Under the pieces are notes generated by a model, which was not told where the DNA came from, made no database searches, and saw nothing but the letters and a program-made list of their open reading frames with translations. Both the position numbers and the translations under genes were made by a program. A DNA stretch of 64,000 nt. Source: Bin90 sp965214635. GTDB lineage: Bacteria > Chloroflexota > Dehalococcoidia > Lucifugimonadales > JADFKI01. The DNA is taken from positions 1,364,001-1,428,000 of the forward strand of contig OZ243964.1 in NCBI GenBank assembly GCA_965214635.1, read 5' to 3'. Below are positions 24,610 to 33,526 of the stretch, one piece after another. Positions within the stretch are counted from its first letter, which is position 1; each line of letters begins with the position of its first letter.

Positions 24610-26289
24610 TTAGTAGCTTCGTATCTCCGGCTCCCAGTCGGTGATGACCACGGGCATGTACTCTATCTGAGGCCCATCGTCGGTTTGCTTGACTAGGATG
24701 TGTCGCAGCCAGTTTTCGTCATCGCGGTCGGGAGCATCGGTGCGCGTGTGTGCACCACGGCTCTCTTTGCGCTCAATGGCTGACAGCGCAATGGCTTCGG
24801 AGCATTCGAGCATAAAGCCGAGTTCCAGCGTGAACAGCAGGTTGGTGTTGAATGTCTTGGACTTGTCGGGGACGGCGACCCTGTTGTATCGCTCGCGCAG
24901 CCCGCGCAGCTCGGACAGGGCGGTTTCCATCCCGGCTTGGTCGCGGAACACGGCGAGGTGCTGGTTCATCGTGTCGCCCATATCGCGGCGAATCTTGCCG
25001 AACATTTCGCCGTCGCTGTCGTTGTCCAGCAGGCGTTGGATGTTGCGGCGGTCGCCGTCGGCAGATGCGTCGGACACGCTGTTGCTGTGGGGTTTCGTCT
25101 TGGACATTTCGGCGGCATGCAGCCCGCTGCGTCTGCCGAACACGAGTGTGTCTAGCAGCGAGTTTGCGCCGAGCCTGTTGCCGCCGTGTACGCTGACGCA
25201 AGCGGCTTCGCCTGCGGCGTAAAGCCCCGGGACTTCGGTTTGTCCGTCCACATCGGTCTTAACGCCGCCCATCTGATAGTGCATACCCGGGCGTATGGGG
25301 ATGGGTTCGTGCAGGATGTCCACATTGGCGAAGTCGCGCCCGATTTCGCGAATTTGGCTGAGGCGCTCGTTGATGACCGCTTCACCGAGGTGGCGCACAT
25401 CCAGCAGCACGCAGCTGTCGATGCCTCTGCCCTCGTTGATTTCGGTCTGCTCGGCGCGGGACACCACATCGCGCGATGCGAGTTCCATCATGTTCGGGGC
25501 GTATCGCTTCATAAAGCGCTCGCCCTCAGAGTTGAGCAGGTAAGCGCCCTCGCCACGCGCGCCCTCTGTGATGAGCACGCCGCTGCCCTTGAGCGTGGTG
25601 GGATGGTACTGCACCATCTCCATGTCCATCAGCGATGCGCCTACGCGATAGGCTGCGGACATTCCGTCGCCGGTGCAGATGAGGGCGTTGGTGCTTGGCT
25701 CGAACACGCGCCCAAGCCCACCGGAGGCGATGATGACGGACTTCGCGCGTATCACATGGATGTCGCCGCTGCGAATCTCCATTATGACTGCGCCGACGCA
25801 CTCGCCATCCTCCACAATCACCGACAGCAGGAACCATTCTTCGTAGATGCGAACGCCGGCTTTCATCACCTGTTCGTAGAGCACATGCAGCAGCGCTTGT
25901 CCCGTGAAGTCGGATACGAAGAATGTGCGTGCCTGACGCTGACCGCCGAAAGCGCGCGTGCCGAGCCTGCCCTCGTCGTCGCGGTTGAAGATGACGCCCA
26001 TGTGCTCCATAGCTATAACCTCTCCGCCCGCCTCTTGGCACATGACGGAGATGGCGTCTTGGTCGCCTAGGTAGTCGCTGCCCTTGATGGTGTCGAAGGC
26101 GTGCTCACGCCAGTCGTCGCCCCTGTCGGTGAGAGCGGCGTTGATGCCGCCCTGAGCGGCGTTAGAATGGCTGCGCACCGGGTGGACTTTGGTAACGACT
26201 GCGACATCTGCGCCGGCTTGCACCGCCGCAAGTGCAGCGCGCATTCCCGCAAGCCCAGCGCCTATTATCAGCACATCGTGGTCGAACAT
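24610..26289 (-). CDS. sdhA: succinate dehydrogenase / fumarate reductase flavoprotein subunit
   Basis: A 559-residue flavoprotein interconverting succinate and fumarate. VLIIGAGLAGMRAALAA binds FAD, and RSHSNAAQGGINAAL contains His41, aligned with the covalent FAD histidine. The substrate and capping residues are in YHPTTLKGSGVLITEGARGEGAYLLN and GGNRLGANSLLDTLVFGRRSG. No twin-arginine signal is present, so the complex faces the cytoplasm. That separates it from the periplasmic methylmenaquinol:fumarate reductases that also use an SdhE-type subunit. ATG 26289 follows TGAGG at 9 nt; an upstream start would add 14 unconserved residues. First gene of sdhABE. Confidence 0.95.
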   Translation of the reverse strand: MFDHDVLIIGAGLAGMRAALAAVQAGADVAVVTKVHPVRSHSNAAQGGINAALTDRGDDWREHAFDTIKGSDYLGDQDAISVMCQEAGGEVIAMEHMGVIFNRDDEGRLGTRAFGGQRQARTFFVSDFTGQALLHVLYEQVMKAGVRIYEEWFLLSVIVEDGECVGAVIMEIRSGDIHVIRAKSVIIASGGLGRVFEPSTNALICTGDGMSAAYRVGASLMDMEMVQYHPTTLKGSGVLITEGARGEGAYLLNSEGERFMKRYAPNMMELASRDVVSRAEQTEINEGRGIDSCVLLDVRHLGEAVINERLSQIREIGRDFANVDILHEPIPIRPGMHYQMGGVKTDVDGQTEVPGLYAAGEAACVSVHGGNRLGANSLLDTLVFGRRSGLHAAEMSKTKPHSNSVSDASADGDRRNIQRLLDNDSDGEMFGKIRRDMGDTMNQHLAVFRDQAGMETALSELRGLRERYNRVAVPDKSKTFNTNLLFTLELGFMLECSEAIALSAIERKESRGAHTRTDAPDRDDENWLRHILVKQTDDGPQIEYMPVVITDWEPEIRSY

Positions 26290-26418
26290 AGGCTGAAACC
26301 TCATAAGAACAATATGGGTAAAAGTTACCACATTACGGCGGCATCTACAAGATAAACAGGTGGCGGGGCAGGGTAGGGCGTTCCTGTTCCCAACTTGGAT
26401 TTGGAATGGGACAGAACT

Positions 26419-28110
26419 CTAAAATGCGTCCGGCTCATTGGCGATGCGGTCGAAGTCTGCGTGGGTGTATGTGGCTAGGCTGCGAAAGTCGAGTTCAGTG
26501 TAGTTCTTAATCCAGCGCAGCGACACCTTGTACGCCTTGTGGTAGCGCGCCGCCTGCTCATCGTACACAGCGCCGGATGCGGCTTCGGCTTTGCGGTGGG
26601 CGAGGATGTCCGCCACTTCGCTTTGCAGCATGCGTTTGGCGAGCGCAAGGTTGTGGTGCTGCTCGGTGTCTTCGGTAACTGCGCTGTGTATGATGCGCTG
26701 CGCCATCTGCGCCACGGATATGCGTCCGGTGGCGAGGTCTTCCATCAGCGCGGGATGAGCGCCGGGCTTACCCTCGAGGCTGTCTATGCCCTTCGCACCG
26801 CGCCCTGTGAGCCAGCCTTCAACATACTCGATTATCATGCGGGCGTTTCGGCGCGTGCCCTCTGCGGTGATTGCGCCTTCGGGGCGCTCGATGTTGACGG
26901 GATAGTTGTCGGGCTGCGTCATCGTATCTGAGGGCGTCCAGTTGGGCGTGATGTACTCTTTGAACGGGTCGCCTGCGGTCTTCATGTGAAAGATGTGCGC
27001 CACCCATCCGCGCAAGAAGCCTTGCTGCGCCTCCCATACCTTGTCGGAGCGGATGGAGTCTGCGGCGATGCGGTTGATTTCTTCGTCGCGGCTGGGCAGT
27101 GCGGTCGCCATGCCGCCGATTGGCACTGCGCCGTGCTTGAGGCACACGGCGACCAGCCGGCGGAATATGTTCGCCATGAACGGGGTGGTCTTGATGTCCA
27201 CGCCGAACCTGTCGGGCCACACTAGGCTTGCGTCGTTCATGATGTATTCGAGGATGCTAGCTTTCAGGTCCCAGCGTGCGGCGTTCAGCCCGGCGGCGTA
27301 GGGGCCAAGTTCGTAGAGAAGCTCCTCCATTATGTACACGGCGGGCAGCGATTCTACGAGGAAGATGCCGCGTATCACAGCATCATCCGGGTAGCCGAGC
27401 TGCTTGCGGGCGAAGTCGAAGAAGTCGCGGTAGAACGCCGCCTCCTCCACGACCTCACACTTGGGCAGGTAGAAGTACAGCCCCTGTCCGCGCTCCACCT
27501 GCGCCTTGCCGCCGTATGCGAATGTCAGCGCCAAGCCGAGTATGGTCGCAGGGACGGGCTTGCCGTCTATGGTGAAGTCGGCTTCGTCCAGATGCAGGGA
27601 ACGCTCGCGGTGCATGAAGAACGGGGTGTCGCCGTCGGCGATGGTGTAGGTGCGATTGCGCGCAGGGTTGTGGAAGGAGAGCGTGCGTTTGGTGATGCCC
27701 AATCGGTTGCGCGCTGCGTTGAGGGTGTCGACTAGTCGGTGTCCACCTGAATCCTCGTCGTCGTCGAGGTAGCCTACGGCGCGCTCGCCTTCGGGGCCGG
27801 GGTTAACGGCGTTGATAGCCATGTTCGTGATGGACACGGGGCCTGAAATCTCGATGCCGGGCTGCCGCAGGTCTGCGGGGACTTCGGGCACTTGCCAATC
27901 GCCGCGTGCGGCAGAGTCCGCAGGGAAGTCGGGCATGACGCCTTCGTGCAGCGCTCTGTTCAGCATCGCCAAGCGCTTGTCTCGGACATCCTGCACGCGG
28001 TGGGCGAACTTGTCATATGCCGCCGTTACGAAGCCCAAGAACTCCGGCGTGAGCAAGTCCTCCGCTCCATCCACATTGCGGTAGCTAACCCGCGCGGTTA
28101 CGGTGGTCAT
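26419..28110 (-). CDS. aceB: malate synthase A
   Basis: A 563-residue malate synthase that condenses glyoxylate with acetyl-CoA. Conserved stretches include ISGPVSITNMAINA, HNPARNRTYTI, IRGIFLVESLPAVYIMEELLYEL, GLNAARWDLKASILEYI and VAHIFHMKTAG. The length suits isoform A. ATG 28110 is well supported by AAGGAG 7 nt upstream. Isocitrate lyase is not in the window, so the glyoxylate source (shunt, glycine or purine breakdown) is open. It is upstream of sdhABE on the same strand with a 129-bp gap. Confidence 0.95.
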   Translation of the reverse strand: MTTVTARVSYRNVDGAEDLLTPEFLGFVTAAYDKFAHRVQDVRDKRLAMLNRALHEGVMPDFPADSAARGDWQVPEVPADLRQPGIEISGPVSITNMAINAVNPGPEGERAVGYLDDDEDSGGHRLVDTLNAARNRLGITKRTLSFHNPARNRTYTIADGDTPFFMHRERSLHLDEADFTIDGKPVPATILGLALTFAYGGKAQVERGQGLYFYLPKCEVVEEAAFYRDFFDFARKQLGYPDDAVIRGIFLVESLPAVYIMEELLYELGPYAAGLNAARWDLKASILEYIMNDASLVWPDRFGVDIKTTPFMANIFRRLVAVCLKHGAVPIGGMATALPSRDEEINRIAADSIRSDKVWEAQQGFLRGWVAHIFHMKTAGDPFKEYITPNWTPSDTMTQPDNYPVNIERPEGAITAEGTRRNARMIIEYVEGWLTGRGAKGIDSLEGKPGAHPALMEDLATGRISVAQMAQRIIHSAVTEDTEQHHNLALAKRMLQSEVADILAHRKAEAASGAVYDEQAARYHKAYKVSLRWIKNYTELDFRSLATYTHADFDRIANEPDAF

Positions 28111-28524
28111 CGCTGTCTCCTTGTCATGAAAATCGTGGGAACTGGGATTATCGGGCGTGGGCGTCCGCAATTTCTTCGCAGCGTTGCAGATGGTCAGATC
28201 TGGGTATCTGCGCTAGGGACGCAGCAGACGCTTCGTCCGAGAAGTAAGTTTATTCTGCGATGGCGATGTTAGTCAAATGAAAAGCGTCAGTCGCACCACG
28301 CAAGCGCCGATGCGTGATGATGGGCGCGGCGGCAGTTTGCAGGCATAGGTTTTGATGCCATATTGCGTGCCCCAAGTCCGTAAATCCATCTCGTCGGTTC
28401 TGTCTGCATTAAACATCTGCATTAAACAAGATTGGAATGAGGAAATTCTCGATCGAGCCAATCGGTGCGCGGCTTATAAGTATGAAGGTGCGGCTATTCG
28501 CAGCCCCAAAAGGCTTGTGGTGGG
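28111..28524. other. 414-bp gap upstream of aceB
   Basis: No gene is seen. It contains a possible aceB promoter (28249-28276) and a tandem 13-bp duplication (TCTGCATTAAACA twice, 28403-28428). Composition is more A+T-rich near 28380-28480. Confidence 0.55.
28249..28276 (-). promoter_or_regulatory. possible promoter for aceB
   Basis: On the minus strand TTGACT (28276-28271) is followed after 16 nt by AATAAA (28254-28249). The -35 is good and the -10 is weak. It lies about 140 nt upstream of the aceB start. Confidence 0.35.
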
Positions 28525-29037
28525 TTACAGCGACAGCCTGTCGATGAACTGCGCACCGGGTATTTTGGCGATGTCTTGCGGGGCGATCTTTATCTTGGAT
28601 GAGCGGCTGCCCGAACCGAGGATGATGTGTTCTTGCGACAGGATCTTGTCGTCGGCGAAGATGGGCAGGTCTGGGGGGAGTGCGAATGCGGTAACGCCGC
28701 CAATCATCATTCCGGTGAGCGCCTTCGTTTCGTCTGCGCTTGCGAACGATGCGCGGGACACGCCCATCAGCCCTTTCACGCGCTTGTTCACATCCAAGCG
28801 GGCAGAGCCTTGCACGATGCAGGCGCAGTACTTCTTTGCGCCGCGCTTGGACGCCACGATAATCGTGTTGCCGCTGCCGTCGAGCGTGTAGCCGTACTTC
28901 TCGCAGAACTCTGCTGTGTCCGCAAAGTCGGGGTCGATGCGGATAAGTTCGTGTGCGATGCCGAGCCTGTCCAGCGCAGCGACTACCTGCGCCTCTATGT
29001 CCTGCGCTTCGGGTGATGCGGTGTCGGTCGATGCCAT
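28525..29037 (-). CDS. YbaK/EbsC-type aminoacyl-tRNA deacylase
   Basis: The 170-residue protein matches the YbaK / ProX / prolyl-tRNA-synthetase insertion domain fold. Visible features are GNTIIVASKRG with the family lysine, DVNKRVKGLMGVSRASFASADE and TGMMIGGVTAFALPPDLPIFAD. Members hydrolyse misacylated tRNAs such as Cys-tRNA(Pro) or Ala-tRNA(Pro) in trans. The first 20 residues are variable. It is 55 bp downstream of the sigma-4/HARE gene on the same strand. The exact tRNA substrate is not deducible. Confidence 0.88.
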   Translation of the reverse strand: MASTDTASPEAQDIEAQVVAALDRLGIAHELIRIDPDFADTAEFCEKYGYTLDGSGNTIIVASKRGAKKYCACIVQGSARLDVNKRVKGLMGVSRASFASADETKALTGMMIGGVTAFALPPDLPIFADDKILSQEHIILGSGSRSSKIKIAPQDIAKIPGAQFIDRLSL

Positions 29038-29092
29038 AAGCGTCTGTCCTCCGTAAGGTTGAAATGGTTGAATGTGCGGCTTGGCTGGCGTG

Positions 29093-30307
29093 CTATTCGT
29101 CTTTGTCGTCGCTGAGAAGTGTGAGCTGTTTCGCTGGGTTGCCGTTTGTTCCGTGCATATTCCATATGCTCAGCCCCACTGCGCCGTTTGCGTTCAGCGT
29201 GAAGCGCCCCGCCTTGTCCTGCACTATGGACATTGGGATGGAGCTTCGTTTGATTTTGAAGCGGTTGATGATGTGTTCTTCGATCGTCTTGAGGTGCATG
29301 GGGCGGCCGGATTCGGCGAGCATGAGCGCAATTTCGTCGCCGATGCCTGTGCGTCGCGCCGACCGCAGGTTGTCGGCGATATTCCTGTCGCGCACGCCGA
29401 TGTCCCAAGACGCTAGCCCGTAGGTACCCGGCCCCACCCACTTGAAGCGCGTCTTGTATCGGTCTAGCCAAGCGTGGACATTGCGGGGGGACATTGCGCG
29501 TTCATTAGAGAGCAGCGGCTTGATGCGCCTTGCGATTTCGCGAAAATGCAGCGATGTGCCCTCTTCTAACAGCACTCGGTTGATGACTGCAAGTCGGTGT
29601 TGCTTGGTGCTGATGCCTGCATAAGTTCGTTCCGTGGGTATGAGGCGCTCAGAACTGTCCATTTCGATGCCGAATACGATGTTGAGCCGCAGGCTGATGT
29701 CTAGTTTCTGCCAGTCTTGCAGAATGCGGCGCGCATCGGCGTCGGCATCGAGGGCCGCTTGCAGGGCGTTCAAGGACAGGGTGTTGCCGCGCTCTATGAT
29801 GGTGCTAACGGCTAGGGTGTCCACCGGCTCGAGCCGCCGCCGGGACTGGTGAGGCGATTCGAAGATTGCTAGCAGAAGGCGCATATAGCCGCTGATGGCG
29901 CATGCGTCTGATGGATGTGAGCCGGATGCTCTTGCGAATGCTGGGGCAAATCTGGGGTCGTCTGGTGCGCTGCCCAGCCGCTCGGAGAAGTTCAGTGTCT
30001 CGTTGTAAGCGCGCTGGAACGGTGCTATGGCTACCACATCGCGCCGCAGCGCTGCGATTGCGCGGTTCTTGATCTGTCGGATGCGCTCTCGGGTAACCTC
30101 TAGGTCTTGCCCCACTTTGTCCAGCGTACGCCGCTGCCCATCGTCTAGCCCGTGCAGCCGCACCAGAATATACGCTTCCTTGTCGTTCACGCCCTTCAGC
30201 CCCTCGTGGATAAGAGCCTTGAGCCTGACGAATGTGAATTCGATTAGGGGGCTTGAACATTCCTGCGAACCGAACGGTCTGTCTTTCGACGATTTATAGT
30301 CAAGCAA
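29093..30307 (-). CDS. sigma-70 region 4 protein with two HARE-type winged-helix domains
   Basis: A 404-residue protein with an unusual architecture. Residues about 40-90 are a sigma-70 region 4 helix-turn-helix (LDKVGQDLEVTRERIRQIKNRAIAALRRD), close to the -35-recognition helix of group 1 sigma factors. A helical middle (95-225) follows. Residues 232-301 (RLAVINRVLLEEGTSLHFREIARRI...GPGTYGLASWD) and about 320-383 (GIGDEIALMLAESGRPMHLKTIEEHI...) each look like a HARE-HTH domain, as in RNA polymerase delta. Sigma regions 1-3 are absent, so it is not a normal sigma factor. TTG 30307 is supported by an AGGGGG 7 nt upstream, and a strong promoter precedes it. Confidence 0.82.
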   Translation of the reverse strand: MLDYKSSKDRPFGSQECSSPLIEFTFVRLKALIHEGLKGVNDKEAYILVRLHGLDDGQRRTLDKVGQDLEVTRERIRQIKNRAIAALRRDVVAIAPFQRAYNETLNFSERLGSAPDDPRFAPAFARASGSHPSDACAISGYMRLLLAIFESPHQSRRRLEPVDTLAVSTIIERGNTLSLNALQAALDADADARRILQDWQKLDISLRLNIVFGIEMDSSERLIPTERTYAGISTKQHRLAVINRVLLEEGTSLHFREIARRIKPLLSNERAMSPRNVHAWLDRYKTRFKWVGPGTYGLASWDIGVRDRNIADNLRSARRTGIGDEIALMLAESGRPMHLKTIEEHIINRFKIKRSSIPMSIVQDKAGRFTLNANGAVGLSIWNMHGTNGNPAKQLTLLSDDKDE

Positions 30308-30337
30308 ACGGACGCCCCCTCGGTTAGCGTATGGAAA

Positions 30338-30365
30338 ATTGTACCATGTGTACCTTTAAAGTCAA
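30338..30365 (-). promoter_or_regulatory. promoter of the sigma-4/HARE gene
   Basis: On the minus strand TTGACT (30365-30360), a 16-nt spacer and TACAAT (30343-30338) match sigma-70-type consensus at 5 of 6 positions each. The -10 is about 30 nt from the TTG start. Confidence 0.7.
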
Positions 30366-30537
30366 ACTATTGTGGCGCATATCAGCGTCAAGCGCCTATG
30401 CGGATGACCCGCCGCATACGCTGCGAAAATCGGACACGCATTCGCCATATATCGCTGCTCACATACCGCTTGCTTGAGTGTGTATAATTAGGCGAGCACC
30501 GACCCGATACGCATACTACGCATACATGGAGGTTCAG

Positions 30538-31620
30538 ATGATTAACCGCGACCGTCTCGTAAAGACATTCACCGACCTTGTGCAGATAGACAGCCCTTCG
30601 GGCGAAGAGGAGGCGATGGCGCAGGATTTGACGCTCCGTTTGGAACGATTGGGTTTCACGGTGAAGCGCGATTCCTACGGCAACCTCATTGCGAGCGACG
30701 GCGGGCCGGATCCCCTGCTTCTCTCGGCGCATATGGACACGGTGGAGCCTGGGCGCGGCGTGAAGCCCTCGATTGACGGCGACCGCATCGTATCCGACGG
30801 CACGACCATACTCGGCGGCGATTGCAAGTGTGGCGTTGCGGCAATAATGGAGGCGCTGGAATCGGTGCACGAGGATGGCATCGCCCATCACGGCATCGAG
30901 GTTGCGTTTACGCGCGAGGAGGAGATTGGGCTTGTTGGCGCACGCAATTTGGACTTTTCCATGCTCAGTGCCAAAGAAGCCATTGTGTTCGACGGTGAGG
31001 GGCCTGTGTCGCAGATCACATCCGCAAGCCCGACATACATCGGCGTGGACATAGAGATTACGGGGCGCGCTGCCCACGCAGGCGTCGAACCCGAAAAGGG
31101 CATATCCGCAATCCGCATCGCCGCCGAGCTTATCACGCGCCTGCCGCAAGGGCGGCTGGATGAAGAGACCACTTTCAACATCGGCACGATTGAGGGCGGC
31201 ACTGTGCGGAACGCCGTCGCCGAAAGCGTAACCATTCAGGGCGAGTTCCGAAGCCGCAACATCGAGACGCTGGATGACATTCGCTTCCAACTGTCGGGAG
31301 CGCTAGACGAGGTTCGCGAGATGTTCCCGGAGGCTGTTCTGTCTGAACATCTGCACACCGAATTCGAGACATACACGCTCAACCCCGGCGATGCGGCGAC
31401 GATGCGCGTTACGCGGGCGCTCCACTCGCTAGGGCTTGAACCCGATATGCGACCGTCTGGCGGCGGCACGGACGGCAATGTGTTCAGGTTGAGGGGCATT
31501 AGCTCCGTGGTGGTGGGAATGGCAGACCACGGGATGCACACTGTGCGCGAGTATGTGGTCATTCCGGAGTTGGTGGACACGGCGCATTTGTGCGAAACGC
31601 TGCTGCGGCTGGAAGATTAG
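30538..31620 (+). CDS. M20-family metallopeptidase (peptidase T-like)
   Basis: A 360-residue dizinc hydrolase of the M20 family. Metal ligands are recognisable in LLLSAHMDTVEPG (H-x-D), ILGGDCKCGVAA, FTREEEIGLVGA (Glu pair), and the C-terminal GMADHGMHTVREYVVI. The dimerisation lid carries GRAAHAGVEPEKGISA. It resembles the peptidase T-like / M20 peptidases that release N-terminal residues from small peptides. ATG 30538 has GGAGG nearby in ACATGGAGGTT (a slightly downstream start is possible). larA follows after 25 nt on the same strand, so they are probably one operon. Confidence 0.9.
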   Translation: MINRDRLVKTFTDLVQIDSPSGEEEAMAQDLTLRLERLGFTVKRDSYGNLIASDGGPDPLLLSAHMDTVEPGRGVKPSIDGDRIVSDGTTILGGDCKCGVAAIMEALESVHEDGIAHHGIEVAFTREEEIGLVGARNLDFSMLSAKEAIVFDGEGPVSQITSASPTYIGVDIEITGRAAHAGVEPEKGISAIRIAAELITRLPQGRLDEETTFNIGTIEGGTVRNAVAESVTIQGEFRSRNIETLDDIRFQLSGALDEVREMFPEAVLSEHLHTEFETYTLNPGDAATMRVTRALHSLGLEPDMRPSGGGTDGNVFRLRGISSVVVGMADHGMHTVREYVVIPELVDTAHLCETLLRLED

Positions 31621-31645
31621 CCCTAGCGGTACGGATGGAGCGGCA

Positions 31646-32917
31646 ATGCAAGTTAGGTTGGCATATGGACGCACGGGGCTGTGTGTGGAGTTGCCGGATG
31701 AACGCACCACATCCATAGAGCCTACTTATGTGCCGGGTCTGCCGGATGCGGAGGGCGCAATCACAGCGGCGCTGCGTAACCCCCTCAATGCGCCGCCGCT
31801 GCGCCGCATCGTGAAGCCGCACCACACCGTCGCTATTTCGGTGTGCGACATCACGCGCCCGATGCCGAGCAAGACGCTGCTGCCCCTGCTGCTCGGCGAA
31901 CTGCGCCATGTCCCTGCCGAGAACATCGTCATCCTAGTCGCCACCGGCACGCACCGCCCGAACACCCCCGCTGAGCTTGACGAGATGCTGGGCGGCGATG
32001 TGGTCGCCAAGTATGAGGTGGCGAACCACGATGCCTTTGACGCCGACTCGCTCGTGCATATGGGGAGCGCCGATGGCATCCCGATATACCTGAACCGCCG
32101 TTGGGTGGAGAGCGACATCCGCATTACGACCGGGTTCGTCGAGCCGCATTTCTTCGCCGGCTTCAGCGGAGGCCCCAAGATGGTGGCGCCCGGGCTAGCC
32201 GGCTTCGACACCATCATGCCGCTGCATAATGCGGCGATGATAGAGCATCCCAACGCCCGCTGGGGCGTAACGCGCGGCAACCCGATTCACGATGCGATAC
32301 GGCAGATTGCACGGCTGACGGGCGTTCACTTCTCGGTGGATGTAACGATAAACCGCGAGCAGCGCATCACCAGCGTGTATGCGGGCGAACTCTTCGCCGT
32401 GCATAGCGCTGCGTGTGCGGTGGCTTCGCGGTTGGCGATGCAGCCTGTCAGTGAGCCGTTCGATGTGGTCGTTACCAGCAACAGCGGCTATCCCCTCGAC
32501 CAAAACCTGTATCAGGCGGTCAAGGGGATGTCTGCGGCGGCGCAGGTGGTGCGTCAGGGAGGGACTATCATATGCGCCGCGGAGTGCTCGGAGGGTGTAC
32601 CAGAGCACGGCGAATACGGGCGCATTTTGGCGTCCCGCAGCACGCCGTCCGAGCTGCTCGAGATGATTCATAGCGCGCAGTTTGAGCGGCGCGACCAGTG
32701 GCAGGCGCAAATTCAGGCGCAGATTCAGATGAAGGCGCAGGTGTATCTGAAGTCAGAGTGTCTGACAGAGCGGCAGGTGTATGCGGCGCATCTGACGCCT
32801 GTGGATGACATCGCGGGCTTGATTGCGGACATCGGTACGGGGGCACGCATATGCGTGTTGCCGGAGGGGCCGCAGACCATCCCCTACATCGCTGCGAACG
32901 CTGCCGGGCGGGGCTAG
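31646..32917 (+). CDS. larA: nickel-dependent lactate racemase family protein
   Basis: A 423-residue member of the LarA family, which uses a pyridinium-3,5-bisthiocarboxylate nickel (NPN) cofactor for hydride-transfer racemisation or epimerisation of 2-hydroxy acids. All known key residues align: CDITRP (Asp68, Arg71), GTHRP (His103), EPHFFAGFSGGPK (His168, and Lys178 which binds the cofactor), and LHN (His194). Substrate need not be lactate. ATG 31646 follows GGAG at 31637-31640. The cofactor nickel-insertase gene larC lies 5.6 kb away on the other strand; larB and larE are not in the window. Confidence 0.92.
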   Translation: MQVRLAYGRTGLCVELPDERTTSIEPTYVPGLPDAEGAITAALRNPLNAPPLRRIVKPHHTVAISVCDITRPMPSKTLLPLLLGELRHVPAENIVILVATGTHRPNTPAELDEMLGGDVVAKYEVANHDAFDADSLVHMGSADGIPIYLNRRWVESDIRITTGFVEPHFFAGFSGGPKMVAPGLAGFDTIMPLHNAAMIEHPNARWGVTRGNPIHDAIRQIARLTGVHFSVDVTINREQRITSVYAGELFAVHSAACAVASRLAMQPVSEPFDVVVTSNSGYPLDQNLYQAVKGMSAAAQVVRQGGTIICAAECSEGVPEHGEYGRILASRSTPSELLEMIHSAQFERRDQWQAQIQAQIQMKAQVYLKSECLTERQVYAAHLTPVDDIAGLIADIGTGARICVLPEGPQTIPYIAANAAGRG

Positions 32918-33095
32918 ACAGCGGCTGCTTGGTAGCCGGGTGCGTGTTTTGCGCCCGTGTTTCGAGGATGCCCGAAATTAGGTTAATGGGCTGGCGTCTT
33001 AATCTGAACGACAAGATGCCCCGCTCCGGGTATTGCTGCTTTAGCGCATCGACTCGGAGGGGGCGATAGTTGCGTTTGGCTGTGGCGTGCGGCTT

Positions 33096-33479
33096 CTAGC
33101 TAACCTGCACCACTGCGCCGGCGCCCTCTAGCTTGGTCTTGACCTCTTCGGCGTCTTCCTTGGAGATGGCTTCCTTGACGGCGACGGGGGCGCTCTCTAC
33201 GAGTTCCTTCGCCTCCTTCAGCCCGAGCGTGGTAACCTCGCGGACAGCCTTGATGACCTGTATCTTGGTCGGGCCGATCTCGCGTATGGTCACATCGAAC
33301 TCGGTCTTCTCCTCTTCGGCGGCGGCTTCGGCGGTAGCGGCTACGCCCTGCACCGTTGCCATCGCCACCGGTGCGGCGGCGCTCACGCCGAACGCATCCT
33401 CGAGGTCTTTCACCAGCTCGGAGAGTTCCAAGATGGACAAGCCTTTGATGGACTCCAAAATCTCGTCTTTCGTTGCCAT
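33096..33479 (-). CDS. rplL: 50S ribosomal protein L7/L12
   Basis: A 127-residue stalk protein. The N-terminal dimerisation helix pair (ILESIKGLSILELSELVKDLEDAFGV) is followed by an Ala/Glu-rich hinge and the C-terminal factor-binding domain (KIQVIKAVREVTTLGLKEAKELVESAP). It recruits and activates translation GTPases. It is the last gene of the tuf-rplL cluster, 47 bp after rplJ. The usual next genes rpoB and rpoC are absent; LarA lies convergent instead. Confidence 0.98.
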   Translation of the reverse strand: MATKDEILESIKGLSILELSELVKDLEDAFGVSAAAPVAMATVQGVAATAEAAAEEEKTEFDVTIREIGPTKIQVIKAVREVTTLGLKEAKELVESAPVAVKEAISKEDAEEVKTKLEGAGAVVQVS

Positions 33480-33526
33480 TCCTATGCCTCCTGTGAGTAT
33501 GAAATAGGGTAGGGTGGTGTGTAGAA

